Origin: Billgrantia bachuensis
GTDB taxonomy: Bacteria > Pseudomonadota > Gammaproteobacteria > Pseudomonadales > Halomonadaceae
Assembly (NCBI RefSeq): GCF_011742165.1
Contig: NZ_JAAQTO010000005.1
Span: forward strand, 1-64,000
DNA length: 64,000 bases
Direction of reading: 5' to 3'
In this document: piece by piece, positions 29,660 to 37,728 of the stretch
Layout: each line of letters starts with the position of its first letter
Position numbering within the stretch: the first letter of the stretch is position 1
Program-made: the position numbers and the translations under genes
Notes under the pieces: model-generated
The model's database searches: none
Seen by the model: the letters and a program-made list of their open reading frames with translations, nothing else
What the model was told of the DNA's origin: nothing

Positions 29660-31120
29660 TCAAGCCAGCAGGGACATGATTTCCTGCGGCGCCTGATTAG
29701 CCTGGGCCAGCACCGCGGAACCGGCCTGCTGAAAAATCTTCGCCTTGATCATGTCTGACACCTCCTTGGCGAAGTCGACATCGACGATTCGGGATCTGGC
29801 AGCTCCGAGGCTCACCTGCTCCTGCTCCAATGTGCCGATGACGGACTCGAAGCGATTGTGTAGCGCACCGTATTGGCTGCGGTAGCCATCCACCTGCCCC
29901 ATCGCCTGCTGGAATTTCTGCATGGCCTCGAGGGCTTTCTCCCTCGGATCCAGCGCAACATCCTCGAGCCCCAGCGAATGGCTGTCGGCAGGCGTGGGGC
30001 CGACGGTAATCGTATCCACCCCCTGGCCAAACCCGGCGCTTACGGGAATCTCGCTGGGCGTACTGACGGGGCTCATCGGCGGCTCGGGGTCCTCATACTC
30101 TATTGGCATCTCGTCCCAGGTCGCCCGGGCATTGAATGCCCCCTCCCCGACGACGAAAACGAGCAGGTTCTCCGTTACCTTGTCGAAGGTAACCCGCTCC
30201 AGTGTGTTCTCCGCCAATCAACCATCGTTGAACTTCGTGCCGTCCTCGCCGGCAGTGTCCAGCTCCAGCCGGTCACCATCTCCGCTGTAGCCGATCCGCA
30301 TGCCGTTGTAATCCAGCACGATGGGCGATGAATCTGGATCATGCGTACCCGCACTGTCCTGCAGCAGGCTGTCATCATAGAGAGCATTCGCGTCAAATCC
30401 ATTATCGCTGGTGACCAACATGGCATCTGCCGAAGCGGCATCGCTAACGTTGCGGTATTGCCAAACATAGTCAGGGTGGTCACCTCCAATGGGTGTACCA
30501 ATGAGGTGCTTTCCATCTGTCGTGAAAATCTGGATGTCGTCGTCGAAGCTCAGCGAATCGATCTCGAGCATGACATTGGTGGCACCTGCCGGTATGTAGG
30601 CCATGGATCTGGTGCCGGAAGAGAACCGATTGAAGCTCGGCTCGAGAAGTTCGGTAATGTGCGGAGCACTTCCCAGCTTGACCGGCAGCGGCCGAGGCTC
30701 CGCGGGGGCAAGCGGGGTCTTGCCGAACGCTTCGGTGCCAAACGCTATCCGATCGATCTCCTTGGCGAGCTGCTGGTATTCGGCATCGATCGAGGCGCGG
30801 TCGGCATTCGAGAGCGTGCCATTGGCCGCTTGAACGGCTAACTCGCGGGCACGATGCAGAATATCGTTTATCCCATCCAACCCACCCTCGGCGGTTTGCA
30901 TCAGCGAAATCCCATCGCTGATGCCTCGCGACAGCACGGTGCCCGCTCGCAAGCTGGCCTCCATGCGGTTGGCAATGGCCTGGCCGGCGGCATCGTCCTT
31001 GGCGCTGTTCACACGCAGACCTGTGGCAAGACGCTCCATCGAAGCCGCCAGCTGCGACTGGCTGCGGGAAAGGTGGCTCTGCCCCGTCAGTGACAGCACG
31101 TTGGTAGTGATGACCGTCAT
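29660..31120 (-). pseudogene. fliC: Flagellin with an in-frame TGA stop (second flagellin)
   Basis: Filament subunit gene whose reading frame stays open on both sides of a single TGA at 30218-30220. The N-terminal 300 residues have the D0/D1 pattern ([35 protein letters not shown]). The last 185 carry the C-terminal D1/D0 (ARSRIVDVDFAKEVSDMIK, QQAGSAVLAQANQAPQEIMSLL). Together they make a 486-codon frame. The central variable domain is about 250 residues, with a beta-sandwich look (AGATNVMLEIDSLSFDDDIQ), much larger than in the other flagellin of this window. A sigma-28 promoter remains upstream. Loss by point mutation, or a sequencing error, explains it; the truncated product would lack the C-terminal D0 needed for polymerisation. 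Confidence 0.88.
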
Positions 31121-31150
31121 AGCCGCTCTGCCGAAAAGATGGTTAACATA

Positions 31151-31177
31151 ATTTCGACAGCGGCTAAGAAAACTTTA
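31151..31177 (-). promoter_or_regulatory. Sigma-28 promoter for the interrupted flagellin
   Basis: Minus strand TAAAGTTT (31170-31177, perfect), 11 bases, GTCGAAAT (31151-31158). Confidence 0.8.
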
Positions 31178-31327
31178 ACCATGTCGAACCTGCAATAGGC
31201 TGAGTTCTGGCCAGCTAATCGAAGGATCGGCGGTCTTGCGGGCATGCCACCATCAGGCTGGGGAATGCCTGCGCGTCAAGCATGCCCCGGCGGTAGCGTG
31301 CCCACAGGCTGGAAGGTTGAGAGCAGC

Positions 31328-32386
31328 ATGAAATTACTGATCACCGGGGGGGCGGGCTTCATTGGCTCGGCCGTCATACGTCATATCATCGACAATACTC
31401 AGGACAGCGTTGTCAACGTCGACAAATTGACCTATGCGGGCAACTTGGAGTCACTAGCTGAGGCCGCTGACTCTCCGCGCTACGCCTTCGAGCAAGTCGA
31501 CATTTGCGATAGAACGAGGCTAGAAAAAGTCTTTTTGGAGCACCAGCCGGATGCTGTCATGCATCTGGCCGCGGAGAGCCATGTAGACCGCTCTATTGAC
31601 AGCCCCGCGGCTTTCATTGAGACGAATATCGTCGGCACCTATACGCTGCTAGAAGTCGCCCGCGGTTATTGGAATGGCCTTGATGCCCAACGCCACGACA
31701 CCTTCCGCTTCCACCACGTCAGCACCGATGAAGTCTACGGAGACCTGGAGGGAAGTACAGATCTTTTCACCGAAACTACCGCCTATGCCCCCAGCTCGCC
31801 CTACTCGGCCAGCAAGGCCAGTTCCGATCACTTGGTACGTGCTTGGCAGCGGACATACGGCTTGCCCACTTTGGTTACCAACTGTTCGAACAACTACGGC
31901 CCCTACCACTATCCCGAAAAGCTCATCCCGCTGATGATCCTGAACGCCCTGAGCGGCAAGCCACTTCCGGTTTATGGTAAGGGCGAACAGATCCGCGACT
32001 GGCTCTATGTGGACGACCACGCGCGCGCGCTCTACAAAGTAGTTACGGAGGGTCAAGTAGGCGAGGCCTACAATATTGGTGGCCACAACGAGAAAACTAA
32101 TCTCGAAGTCGTACAGAGCCTCTGCGATCTGCTACAGGCACTCGCGCCAGCGACCGTACGCTATTGCCGCTTAATTACTTTCGTCACAGACCGCCCCGGT
32201 CATGATCAACGCTACGCGATTGATGCCAGCAAGATAGAGCGCGAGCTTGGCTGGGCTCCTCAGGAAAGCTTCGAAAGCGGTCTTCGCAAGACTGTAACGT
32301 GGTATCTAGACAATCTCGAGTGGTGTCATCGGATTCAAGCACGCACCCCTCATCAGCTACACCAACGTCTGGGAATCTCCGCATGA
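31328..32386 (+). CDS. rfbB: dTDP-glucose 4,6-dehydratase
   Basis: Converts dTDP-glucose to dTDP-4-keto-6-deoxyglucose, first committed step to many deoxysugars. The 352 residues show the NAD-binding [10 protein letters not shown] at the N-terminus, the catalytic T133-D134-E135 ([11 protein letters not shown]) and the Y159-x3-K163 pair ([11 protein letters not shown]). The C-terminal [15 protein letters not shown] is also present. The start MKLLITGG is used; upstream codons are not conserved-looking. It overlaps the next gene by 4 bp. First gene of the plus-strand glycan operon that lies between the two flagellin genes. Confidence 0.96.
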   Translation: MKLLITGGAGFIGSAVIRHIIDNTQDSVVNVDKLTYAGNLESLAEAADSPRYAFEQVDICDRTRLEKVFLEHQPDAVMHLAAESHVDRSIDSPAAFIETNIVGTYTLLEVARGYWNGLDAQRHDTFRFHHVSTDEVYGDLEGSTDLFTETTAYAPSSPYSASKASSDHLVRAWQRTYGLPTLVTNCSNNYGPYHYPEKLIPLMILNALSGKPLPVYGKGEQIRDWLYVDDHARALYKVVTEGQVGEAYNIGGHNEKTNLEVVQSLCDLLQALAPATVRYCRLITFVTDRPGHDQRYAIDASKIERELGWAPQESFESGLRKTVTWYLDNLEWCHRIQARTPHQLHQRLGISA

Positions 32387-33255
32387 AGGGTATCATACTG
32401 GCCGGCGGTAGCGGCTCACGCCTGCACCCAATCACCTTGGGAATATCCAAGCAGCTGCTACCGATTTATGATAAGCCGATGATCTACTACCCGCTTTCGG
32501 TGCTGATGCTGGCAGGTATCCGTGAGGTGTTGATCATTACTACACCAGAAGACCGCGCCAGCTTCGAGCGACTGCTCGGTGATGGAAGTCAATTCGGCAT
32601 CATGCTCAGCTATGCCGAGCAGCCAAGTCCCGATGGCCTGGCCCAAGCATTTACCATTGGAGAGGCATTCATCGGTAATGACAATGTATGCTTGGTATTG
32701 GGGGATAATATCTTCTATGGCCAAGGCTTTACGCCTAAGCTACGCCAAGCTGCCGCACAAACTCACGGTGCCACAGTGTTTGGCTACCAAGTCAAAGATC
32801 CCGAGCGTTTTGGCGTCGTTGAGTTCGATGCAAACAAGCGCGCGATTTCCATTGAAGAAAAGCCCACCAGGCCGAAATCCCAGTATGCAGTGACAGGCCT
32901 CTATTTCTACGATAATAGTGTCATCGAAATTGCCAAGCAGGTCACGCCCTCCCCCCGCGGCGAGCTGGAAATTACCAGCATCAACCAGGCCTATCTGGAG
33001 CGCGACGCCCTCAAAGTAGAGCTTCTGGGCCGCGGTTTTGCCTGGCTGGACACCGGCACCCATGAAAGCCTTCTGGAAGCCGCTCAGTTCGTGGAAACCA
33101 TCGAGAAGCGCCAAGGCTACAAAATCGCCTGCCTAGAAGAAATTGCCTGGCGCAATGGCTGGCTCAACATCAGCGAAGTGATCAGCAAGGCTGATCAATT
33201 GAGCAAGAACGGCTACGGGCAGTACTTAGTTTCCTTGGTTGAAAACACAAACTGA
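32383..33255 (+). CDS. rfbA: Glucose-1-phosphate thymidylyltransferase
   Basis: Makes dTDP-glucose from glucose-1-phosphate and dTTP, the substrate of the preceding dehydratase. The 290 residues begin [20 protein letters not shown] with the nucleotide-binding loop, then [29 protein letters not shown] and TGLYFYDN, and later [14 protein letters not shown]. All are RmlA signatures. ATG overlaps the rfbB stop (ATGA). No rmlC or rmlD follows, so the pathway does not go to rhamnose here. Confidence 0.96.
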   Translation: MKGIILAGGSGSRLHPITLGISKQLLPIYDKPMIYYPLSVLMLAGIREVLIITTPEDRASFERLLGDGSQFGIMLSYAEQPSPDGLAQAFTIGEAFIGNDNVCLVLGDNIFYGQGFTPKLRQAAAQTHGATVFGYQVKDPERFGVVEFDANKRAISIEEKPTRPKSQYAVTGLYFYDNSVIEIAKQVTPSPRGELEITSINQAYLERDALKVELLGRGFAWLDTGTHESLLEAAQFVETIEKRQGYKIACLEEIAWRNGWLNISEVISKADQLSKNGYGQYLVSLVENTN

Positions 33256-33273
33256 TCCTCGAACTGAACAAAT

Positions 33274-34368
33274 ATGATCCCTGTAACGCAGCCCTACTTA
33301 CCAAATCGCGAAAAGCTGAATCGTTATATTGATGGAATTTATGAGCGCGCCTGGCTGACCAATAACGGACCACTGGCACAAGAGCTAACCCAGCGACTTG
33401 AAGAATATTTGGGCGTGGAAAATCTGCTGCTTGTGGCAAACGGTACTTTGGCGTTGCAAATCGCCTACCGGGCGCTAGGTATCAGTGGCCAGCGAGATAG
33501 AGCTGAAGCGATCACCACACCCTTTACTTTCGTGGCGACCGCCAGCTCACTGAAGTGGGAAGGAGTGGAGCCAATCTTTGCGGACATCGACGCAGATACT
33601 TGGTGCCTCGACGCCGCCAATATCGAAGCGGCGGTTACCCCAAAAACTCGAGCCATCGTCCCCGTACATGTGTTCGGCAATGCCTGTGAAGTGGAGGCCA
33701 TCGATCTCATTGCCCGGCGCCACAAGCTCAAAGTGATCTACGACGGAGCCCATGCTTTCGGCGTGAGATACAAAGGCGAAAGTCTTCTCAAGCATGGCGA
33801 TGCCACCACGCTAAGCTTCCACGCGACCAAGCTCTTTCACACCACCGAGGGCGGGGCCATTATCTTCAAGCGCAAGGAAGATCTGGAGCGAGCGAAGAAA
33901 ATGATCAACTTCGGCATCGCCGGGACGAAGAACATCGAAGAGCTGGGTGTCAATGCCAAGATGAATGAAATGCAGGCGGCCATGGGTCTGTGTGTGCTGG
34001 ATGAAATGGAAGGAAACCTTAAAGCCCGAGCCGCCGTATGGCGACGGTACGCACAGGCGCTGAGCCAGTCACTGCTTTTGCAAGCCAAGCCGGACACACT
34101 GGAATATAACTACGCCTACTTTCCGGTGGTGTTTGAGCGCGAAGAACAGGCCATGCGAGTGGTAGCTACCCTTGAGGAAAATGGTATCCACGCAAGGCGG
34201 TATTTCTATCCATCACTGGAATCGGTGAGCTGTTTGGACGCTATGGTAGACCAACCGGTATCCAAAGATATCGCTCGCCGGGTGCTATGCTTGCCAATAT
34301 TTTATCAACTCAGCCAGAAAGAACAGAATAAAATCATCAGCCTGATCGCGACGGAGCTAAATGTATGA
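33274..34368 (+). CDS. DegT/DnrJ/EryC1 sugar aminotransferase, VioA-like
   Basis: PLP-dependent aminotransferase of 364 residues acting on a nucleotide-linked keto sugar. PLP-site residues are visible: D157 (VIYDGAHAFG) and the Schiff-base K186 (SFHATKLFHTTEGGA). N-terminus PVTQPYLPNREKL and the SWLTNN-like RAWLTNNG resemble VioA, which makes dTDP-4-amino-4,6-dideoxyglucose (viosamine). Given rfbA and rfbB just upstream and no 3,4-ketoisomerase, a 4-amino product is the likeliest reading; a 3-amino product is possible if an isomerase lies elsewhere. Viosamine derivatives decorate flagellin in Pseudomonas syringae. Confidence 0.85.
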   Translation: MIPVTQPYLPNREKLNRYIDGIYERAWLTNNGPLAQELTQRLEEYLGVENLLLVANGTLALQIAYRALGISGQRDRAEAITTPFTFVATASSLKWEGVEPIFADIDADTWCLDAANIEAAVTPKTRAIVPVHVFGNACEVEAIDLIARRHKLKVIYDGAHAFGVRYKGESLLKHGDATTLSFHATKLFHTTEGGAIIFKRKEDLERAKKMINFGIAGTKNIEELGVNAKMNEMQAAMGLCVLDEMEGNLKARAAVWRRYAQALSQSLLLQAKPDTLEYNYAYFPVVFEREEQAMRVVATLEENGIHARRYFYPSLESVSCLDAMVDQPVSKDIARRVLCLPIFYQLSQKEQNKIISLIATELNV

Positions 34369-35054
34369 AGCTGGCAGTCATGCAGCCGTACTTATTCCCT
34401 TACATCGGCTATTTTCAGCTCATCTACGCTGCCGATCTCTTTCTTATTTACGACGATATAGCCTACATAAAACAGGGCTATATAAACAAGAATAGCATTT
34501 TATCCACGAACGGTGCTATACGTTTCACCGTTCCGGTGCCGGGAGCGTCCTCGAACAAACTGATATCAGAATTACAGTACTCAGATCGTGTGAAAAAAAT
34601 TCTAAAGACAATTGAACAAAGCTACTCAAAGGCGCCCCTTTTTGAATTCGTGTTTCCAATACTCAGAAGATCTCTGGAGCATAAAGATCGTTCAATTGCT
34701 ACCGTATGCCAAAAAAGCTATGAGGAGATCTTTTCGTATCTAGGAATCGAAAAGCGGTTCGCGAAAACGAGCGAACTTGATTATGACCGCTATGCCTCCG
34801 CCCAGGATCGCCTGGTTGCGCTATGTCACCTGTTCGGAGCAGATTGTTACCTCAACTCTCCTGGCGGGAGAAAACTGTATACCAAGTCAGATTTTGCCAA
34901 GAAAGGGGTTGATCTGAAGTTTGTTGATTCGTTGCCTGTTGAATACTCGCAAGGTGGAACTGGTTTCACCCCGAACCTCTCTATAATCGATATGTTAATG
35001 AACTGTTCGCCACAGCAGGTGATAGAGCAAATGGAGCGTTATGAGTTTGGCTAA
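34365..35054 (+). CDS. WbqC-like family protein
   Basis: A 229-residue protein with the WbqC family start MKLAVMQPYLFPYIGYFQLI, then DLFLIYDDIAYIKQGYINKN, and the C-terminal region DCYLNSPGGRKLY and SIIDMLMNCSP. WbqC-like proteins are common in O-antigen and glycan loci; their exact reaction is unknown, with acyl or amino-sugar modification often suggested. Start overlaps the aminotransferase stop by 4 bp. Base composition becomes clearly more AT-rich from here, suggesting a different origin from rfbBA. Confidence 0.85.
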   Translation: MKLAVMQPYLFPYIGYFQLIYAADLFLIYDDIAYIKQGYINKNSILSTNGAIRFTVPVPGASSNKLISELQYSDRVKKILKTIEQSYSKAPLFEFVFPILRRSLEHKDRSIATVCQKSYEEIFSYLGIEKRFAKTSELDYDRYASAQDRLVALCHLFGADCYLNSPGGRKLYTKSDFAKKGVDLKFVDSLPVEYSQGGTGFTPNLSIIDMLMNCSPQQVIEQMERYEFG

Positions 35055-36051
35055 TTCCTTTGTTCGACACAGGGACAATATCCAAGGTCGTGCTATTGGT
35101 GGATATCAAGGTTTAGAGCTTCCACTTTATGAGAAAAGTCTTAATCAATCAACAATCAAAATAAATTCTGCTAGGTCTGGCATTAAACTTGTACTTAGTT
35201 CTCTAGATATCAAAAAAATTTGGCTACCCGCATACACCTGTGATGCAGTAGTCTTGGCGGCTCTTGATCTAGGCGTAAGCATTAAATTTTATAGCATTGA
35301 TAGTAACTTTGCAGTAGACGCTGCGCTACAGCTCAAAGCAGGAGAGCATATACTCATAACCGACTACTATGGACTATGTGGTTATACAGTCAAGCAAAAT
35401 GTTCATAGATTTGGCTATGCAAATACAATTGTCGATTGCTCGCAAGCCTACTTTTCAGAGCAGACAAGAGCAGTCGCAACCATCTTTTCACCAAGAAAAT
35501 TTTTCGGCCTCCCAGATGGCGGTTTGCTCTACTCAAAAGATTCCCGAATCCATCAGCCGGAGCAAAGAGATAACTCGTCAGAATCCAGAATGCCGCATCT
35601 GATCAGCCGTCTCACCAATAGTCCAGAAGTGGCCTATCAGCAATACCTAGAGGCAGAGCAGGCCATCTCAGACCTGCCCGTTCAGGGAATGTCTTGCTTA
35701 ACGGAGCGCTTGCTCCAAGCAATTGATTACGAAGAAGTCAGAACGGCTCGAACTCGTAACGCCCGCTACCTTCACGAACGTCTAGGCAAGTATAATCAAT
35801 TGAGCTTAGCATTTGACGATAATCCGGCCCCCTTATGCTACCCATTCCTTCCAAGCGTGAAGACGTCTAGCAGATCAGAACTTATCAGTAGGCGTGTTTA
35901 TGTGCCAAGCTACTGGCCTGAAGTGCTGAACCGAGTGAACAAAGGCAGTTTTGAATGGAAACTGGTTACCAACGGACTATTCTTGCCGTGCGACCAGCGT
36001 TACAACGAAGGTGATATGGGCAGGCTCATCAGCTTGCTAGCAATCAAGTAA
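35041..36051 (+). CDS. PLP-fold (DegT-like) protein of unknown substrate
   Basis: A 336-residue protein that reads as a divergent fold-type I PLP enzyme. Candidate cofactor residues are D132 (IVDCSQAYFSEQ) and K153 (FSPRKFFGLPDGG), with an upstream strand-turn segment IWLPAYTCDAVVLAALDLG. The segment CDAVVLAALDLGVSIKFYSI resembles the large-domain core of these enzymes. It overlaps the WbqC-like gene by 14 bp and is AT-rich. It could be a second aminotransferase or a non-catalytic relative. I do not assign a substrate. Confidence 0.65.
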   Translation: MSLANSFVRHRDNIQGRAIGGYQGLELPLYEKSLNQSTIKINSARSGIKLVLSSLDIKKIWLPAYTCDAVVLAALDLGVSIKFYSIDSNFAVDAALQLKAGEHILITDYYGLCGYTVKQNVHRFGYANTIVDCSQAYFSEQTRAVATIFSPRKFFGLPDGGLLYSKDSRIHQPEQRDNSSESRMPHLISRLTNSPEVAYQQYLEAEQAISDLPVQGMSCLTERLLQAIDYEEVRTARTRNARYLHERLGKYNQLSLAFDDNPAPLCYPFLPSVKTSSRSELISRRVYVPSYWPEVLNRVNKGSFEWKLVTNGLFLPCDQRYNEGDMGRLISLLAIK

Positions 36052-36063
36052 AAGGTTTTCAAT

Positions 36064-37080
36064 ATGTCCGCTCCAAAAAATAGAGCCGAGAAATTCGCAC
36101 GGATTTCAGCACTCGAAGAACTGCTTACGGATCTGAATGCCAATCTAACGGGCGCGAACGAAAACTATCTAAAAGACTCAGTTGAGCGTTTTCCGAAGAT
36201 CTTTCTGATGGGGCCGCACCGCTCAGGCAGCACTCTTTTTATGCAATGGCTCGCCGACACCGGCTTGATCGCCTACCCAAGCAACCTCCTGTCCCGCTTT
36301 TTTGGAGCACCATTAGTAGGCGCAAAAATACAGCAACTGTTAACGGACTCGAGATATAATTTCCGCAACGAAATATTGGACTTCACCACCGGCATCAATT
36401 TCAGTTCCGATAATGGAAAAACAAAAGGAGCCCTGGCGCCAAACGAATTCTGGTACTTCTGGCGCCGCTTCCTGCCGTTCGAAGAGCTTGACTATATGTC
36501 ACCAGCAGAGCTCAGAAAAAAAGCCAACCTTTCAGGATTACGTGATGAACTGAATGCCTTGGCAAATATCTTCGAAAAACCATTTGCCATGAAAGCCATG
36601 ATTATGAACCAGAACATACCGGAACTAGCGGAGCAGTTTGATAAGGCTCTTTTTATCTGGATTCGCCGCGATCCGATCTTCAATATACAGTCCGCACTTG
36701 AAGCTCGAAAACGCCAGTATGGAGACATAAGCGCCTGGTATTCGTTTAAGATTAAGGAATATCCTAAACTCAAAGATCTTGATCCGTTAAAGTCCGTTGC
36801 AGGCCAAATTACCGCCATAAATCGATCAATAAATACTGGCTTATCCTGCTTGCCTGAAAAAAATAAATTAACTATTCAATATGAAGACTTTTGCCGTAGA
36901 CCAAACCACTATTATGAAGAAATCTCCAATCGCTTACTTGAGCAAGCCAGCAGCCGTGATATCAAAATTCCTGAATACAGAGGGAAAGCACATTTTACCA
37001 ATACGAACATATGGCGATTAGAAGAGTATAGCCAAGCAGATGCCGAAAGTGCATACCAATCTTATATCCATCGGTTTTAA
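36064..37080 (+). CDS. Sulfotransferase family protein
   Basis: A 338-residue cytoplasmic protein with the 5'-phosphosulfate loop LMGPHRSGSTLFMQWL (about residues 48-63). The 3'-phosphate-binding region follows in FIWIRRDPIFNIQSALEARK. These are the two nucleotide contacts of PAPS-dependent sulfotransferases. It probably transfers sulfate to a sugar or carbohydrate-linked acceptor; the substrate is unknown. AT-rich; 12 bp after the preceding gene, so in the same operon. Its place suggests sulfation of the glycan built by rfbBA and the aminotransferase. Confidence 0.82.
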   Translation: MSAPKNRAEKFARISALEELLTDLNANLTGANENYLKDSVERFPKIFLMGPHRSGSTLFMQWLADTGLIAYPSNLLSRFFGAPLVGAKIQQLLTDSRYNFRNEILDFTTGINFSSDNGKTKGALAPNEFWYFWRRFLPFEELDYMSPAELRKKANLSGLRDELNALANIFEKPFAMKAMIMNQNIPELAEQFDKALFIWIRRDPIFNIQSALEARKRQYGDISAWYSFKIKEYPKLKDLDPLKSVAGQITAINRSINTGLSCLPEKNKLTIQYEDFCRRPNHYYEEISNRLLEQASSRDIKIPEYRGKAHFTNTNIWRLEEYSQADAESAYQSYIHRF

Positions 37081-37129
37081 AATTCCGCTCAACTTCCCTG
37101 CAAAGCAAAAAATGGAGGAAAAATACATT

Positions 37130-37648
37130 ATGGAAATGGTCATTATCGCTTCCAGCCCTAGAGTAGGCTCATCATTAATTTCTGACCTTTTAACACAAGC
37201 CGAGGCAGGTTATGTCGCTGAACACTTCAACCTTTCTGTACATGTGCCAAAAGTTGTAAAAGAGAAAAATTTAATAAACCTCAATGAACACTTTAATTTT
37301 ATAACGAATAATTACAAAAATTCGAACGGAAACATTTTCACAGTAAAGTGCCATTTCGATCAATTTTTCAATTATTCCCAACAAGTAGATATTTTTAAAC
37401 CATTCCAAAAAATTCATTTTATACATATTAAAAGGAACAAAAAACAGAATCAATACTCACTAGCATTTATGGAAAAAAAATTGAATGCGATTAATAACTC
37501 CAACCTTGCAGTTCAACGAGATAGCAAAACCACTAAGATCATAAAGGATAAAATCCACCCCCTCCTTGGCTCTCTTCCAAAAATTTCACTCATTGACCAG
37601 TGCCTAAGTTTCAATAACAATTTCTACGGATACATTAGGCGTTCATAA
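37130..37648 (+). CDS. Short Stf0-like sulfotransferase
   Basis: A 172-residue protein with an N-terminal phosphosulfate-loop look (VIIASSPRVGSSLISDLL), an AEHFN segment recalling Stf0 enzymes, and HFIHIKRNKKQNQYSLAF in place of the usual 3'-phosphate-binding strand and QAVS motif. Stf0 proteins are nearer 250 residues, so this may be shortened at the C-terminus. The start at 37130 has a GGAGGA site about 10 bases upstream. It is the most AT-rich gene in the window. It ends inside a terminator hairpin. Activity uncertain. Confidence 0.65.
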   Translation: MEMVIIASSPRVGSSLISDLLTQAEAGYVAEHFNLSVHVPKVVKEKNLINLNEHFNFITNNYKNSNGNIFTVKCHFDQFFNYSQQVDIFKPFQKIHFIHIKRNKKQNQYSLAFMEKKLNAINNSNLAVQRDSKTTKIIKDKIHPLLGSLPKISLIDQCLSFNNNFYGYIRRS

Positions 37649-37678
37649 AGCTGGAAACCATCCCGCTCCCAGCTTTAT
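37645..37678. terminator. Bidirectional terminator between convergent glycan genes
   Basis: Ten-bp arms ATAAAGCTGG and CCAGCTTTAT with a 14-base loop. The left arm contains the stop codon of the sulfotransferase-like gene. It separates the plus-strand operon from the minus-strand GT41/GT2 gene. Confidence 0.65.
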
Positions 37679-37728
37679 AAGATTGATTCTATGTGCTAGT
37701 GAAGCATCAAGCAAGATTAAAAGCTAGC

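Noticed and set aside
30218..30220. Selenocysteine or recoded TGA in flagellin
   Set aside because: No SECIS-like hairpin is evident and flagellins are not selenoproteins; a point mutation is simpler.
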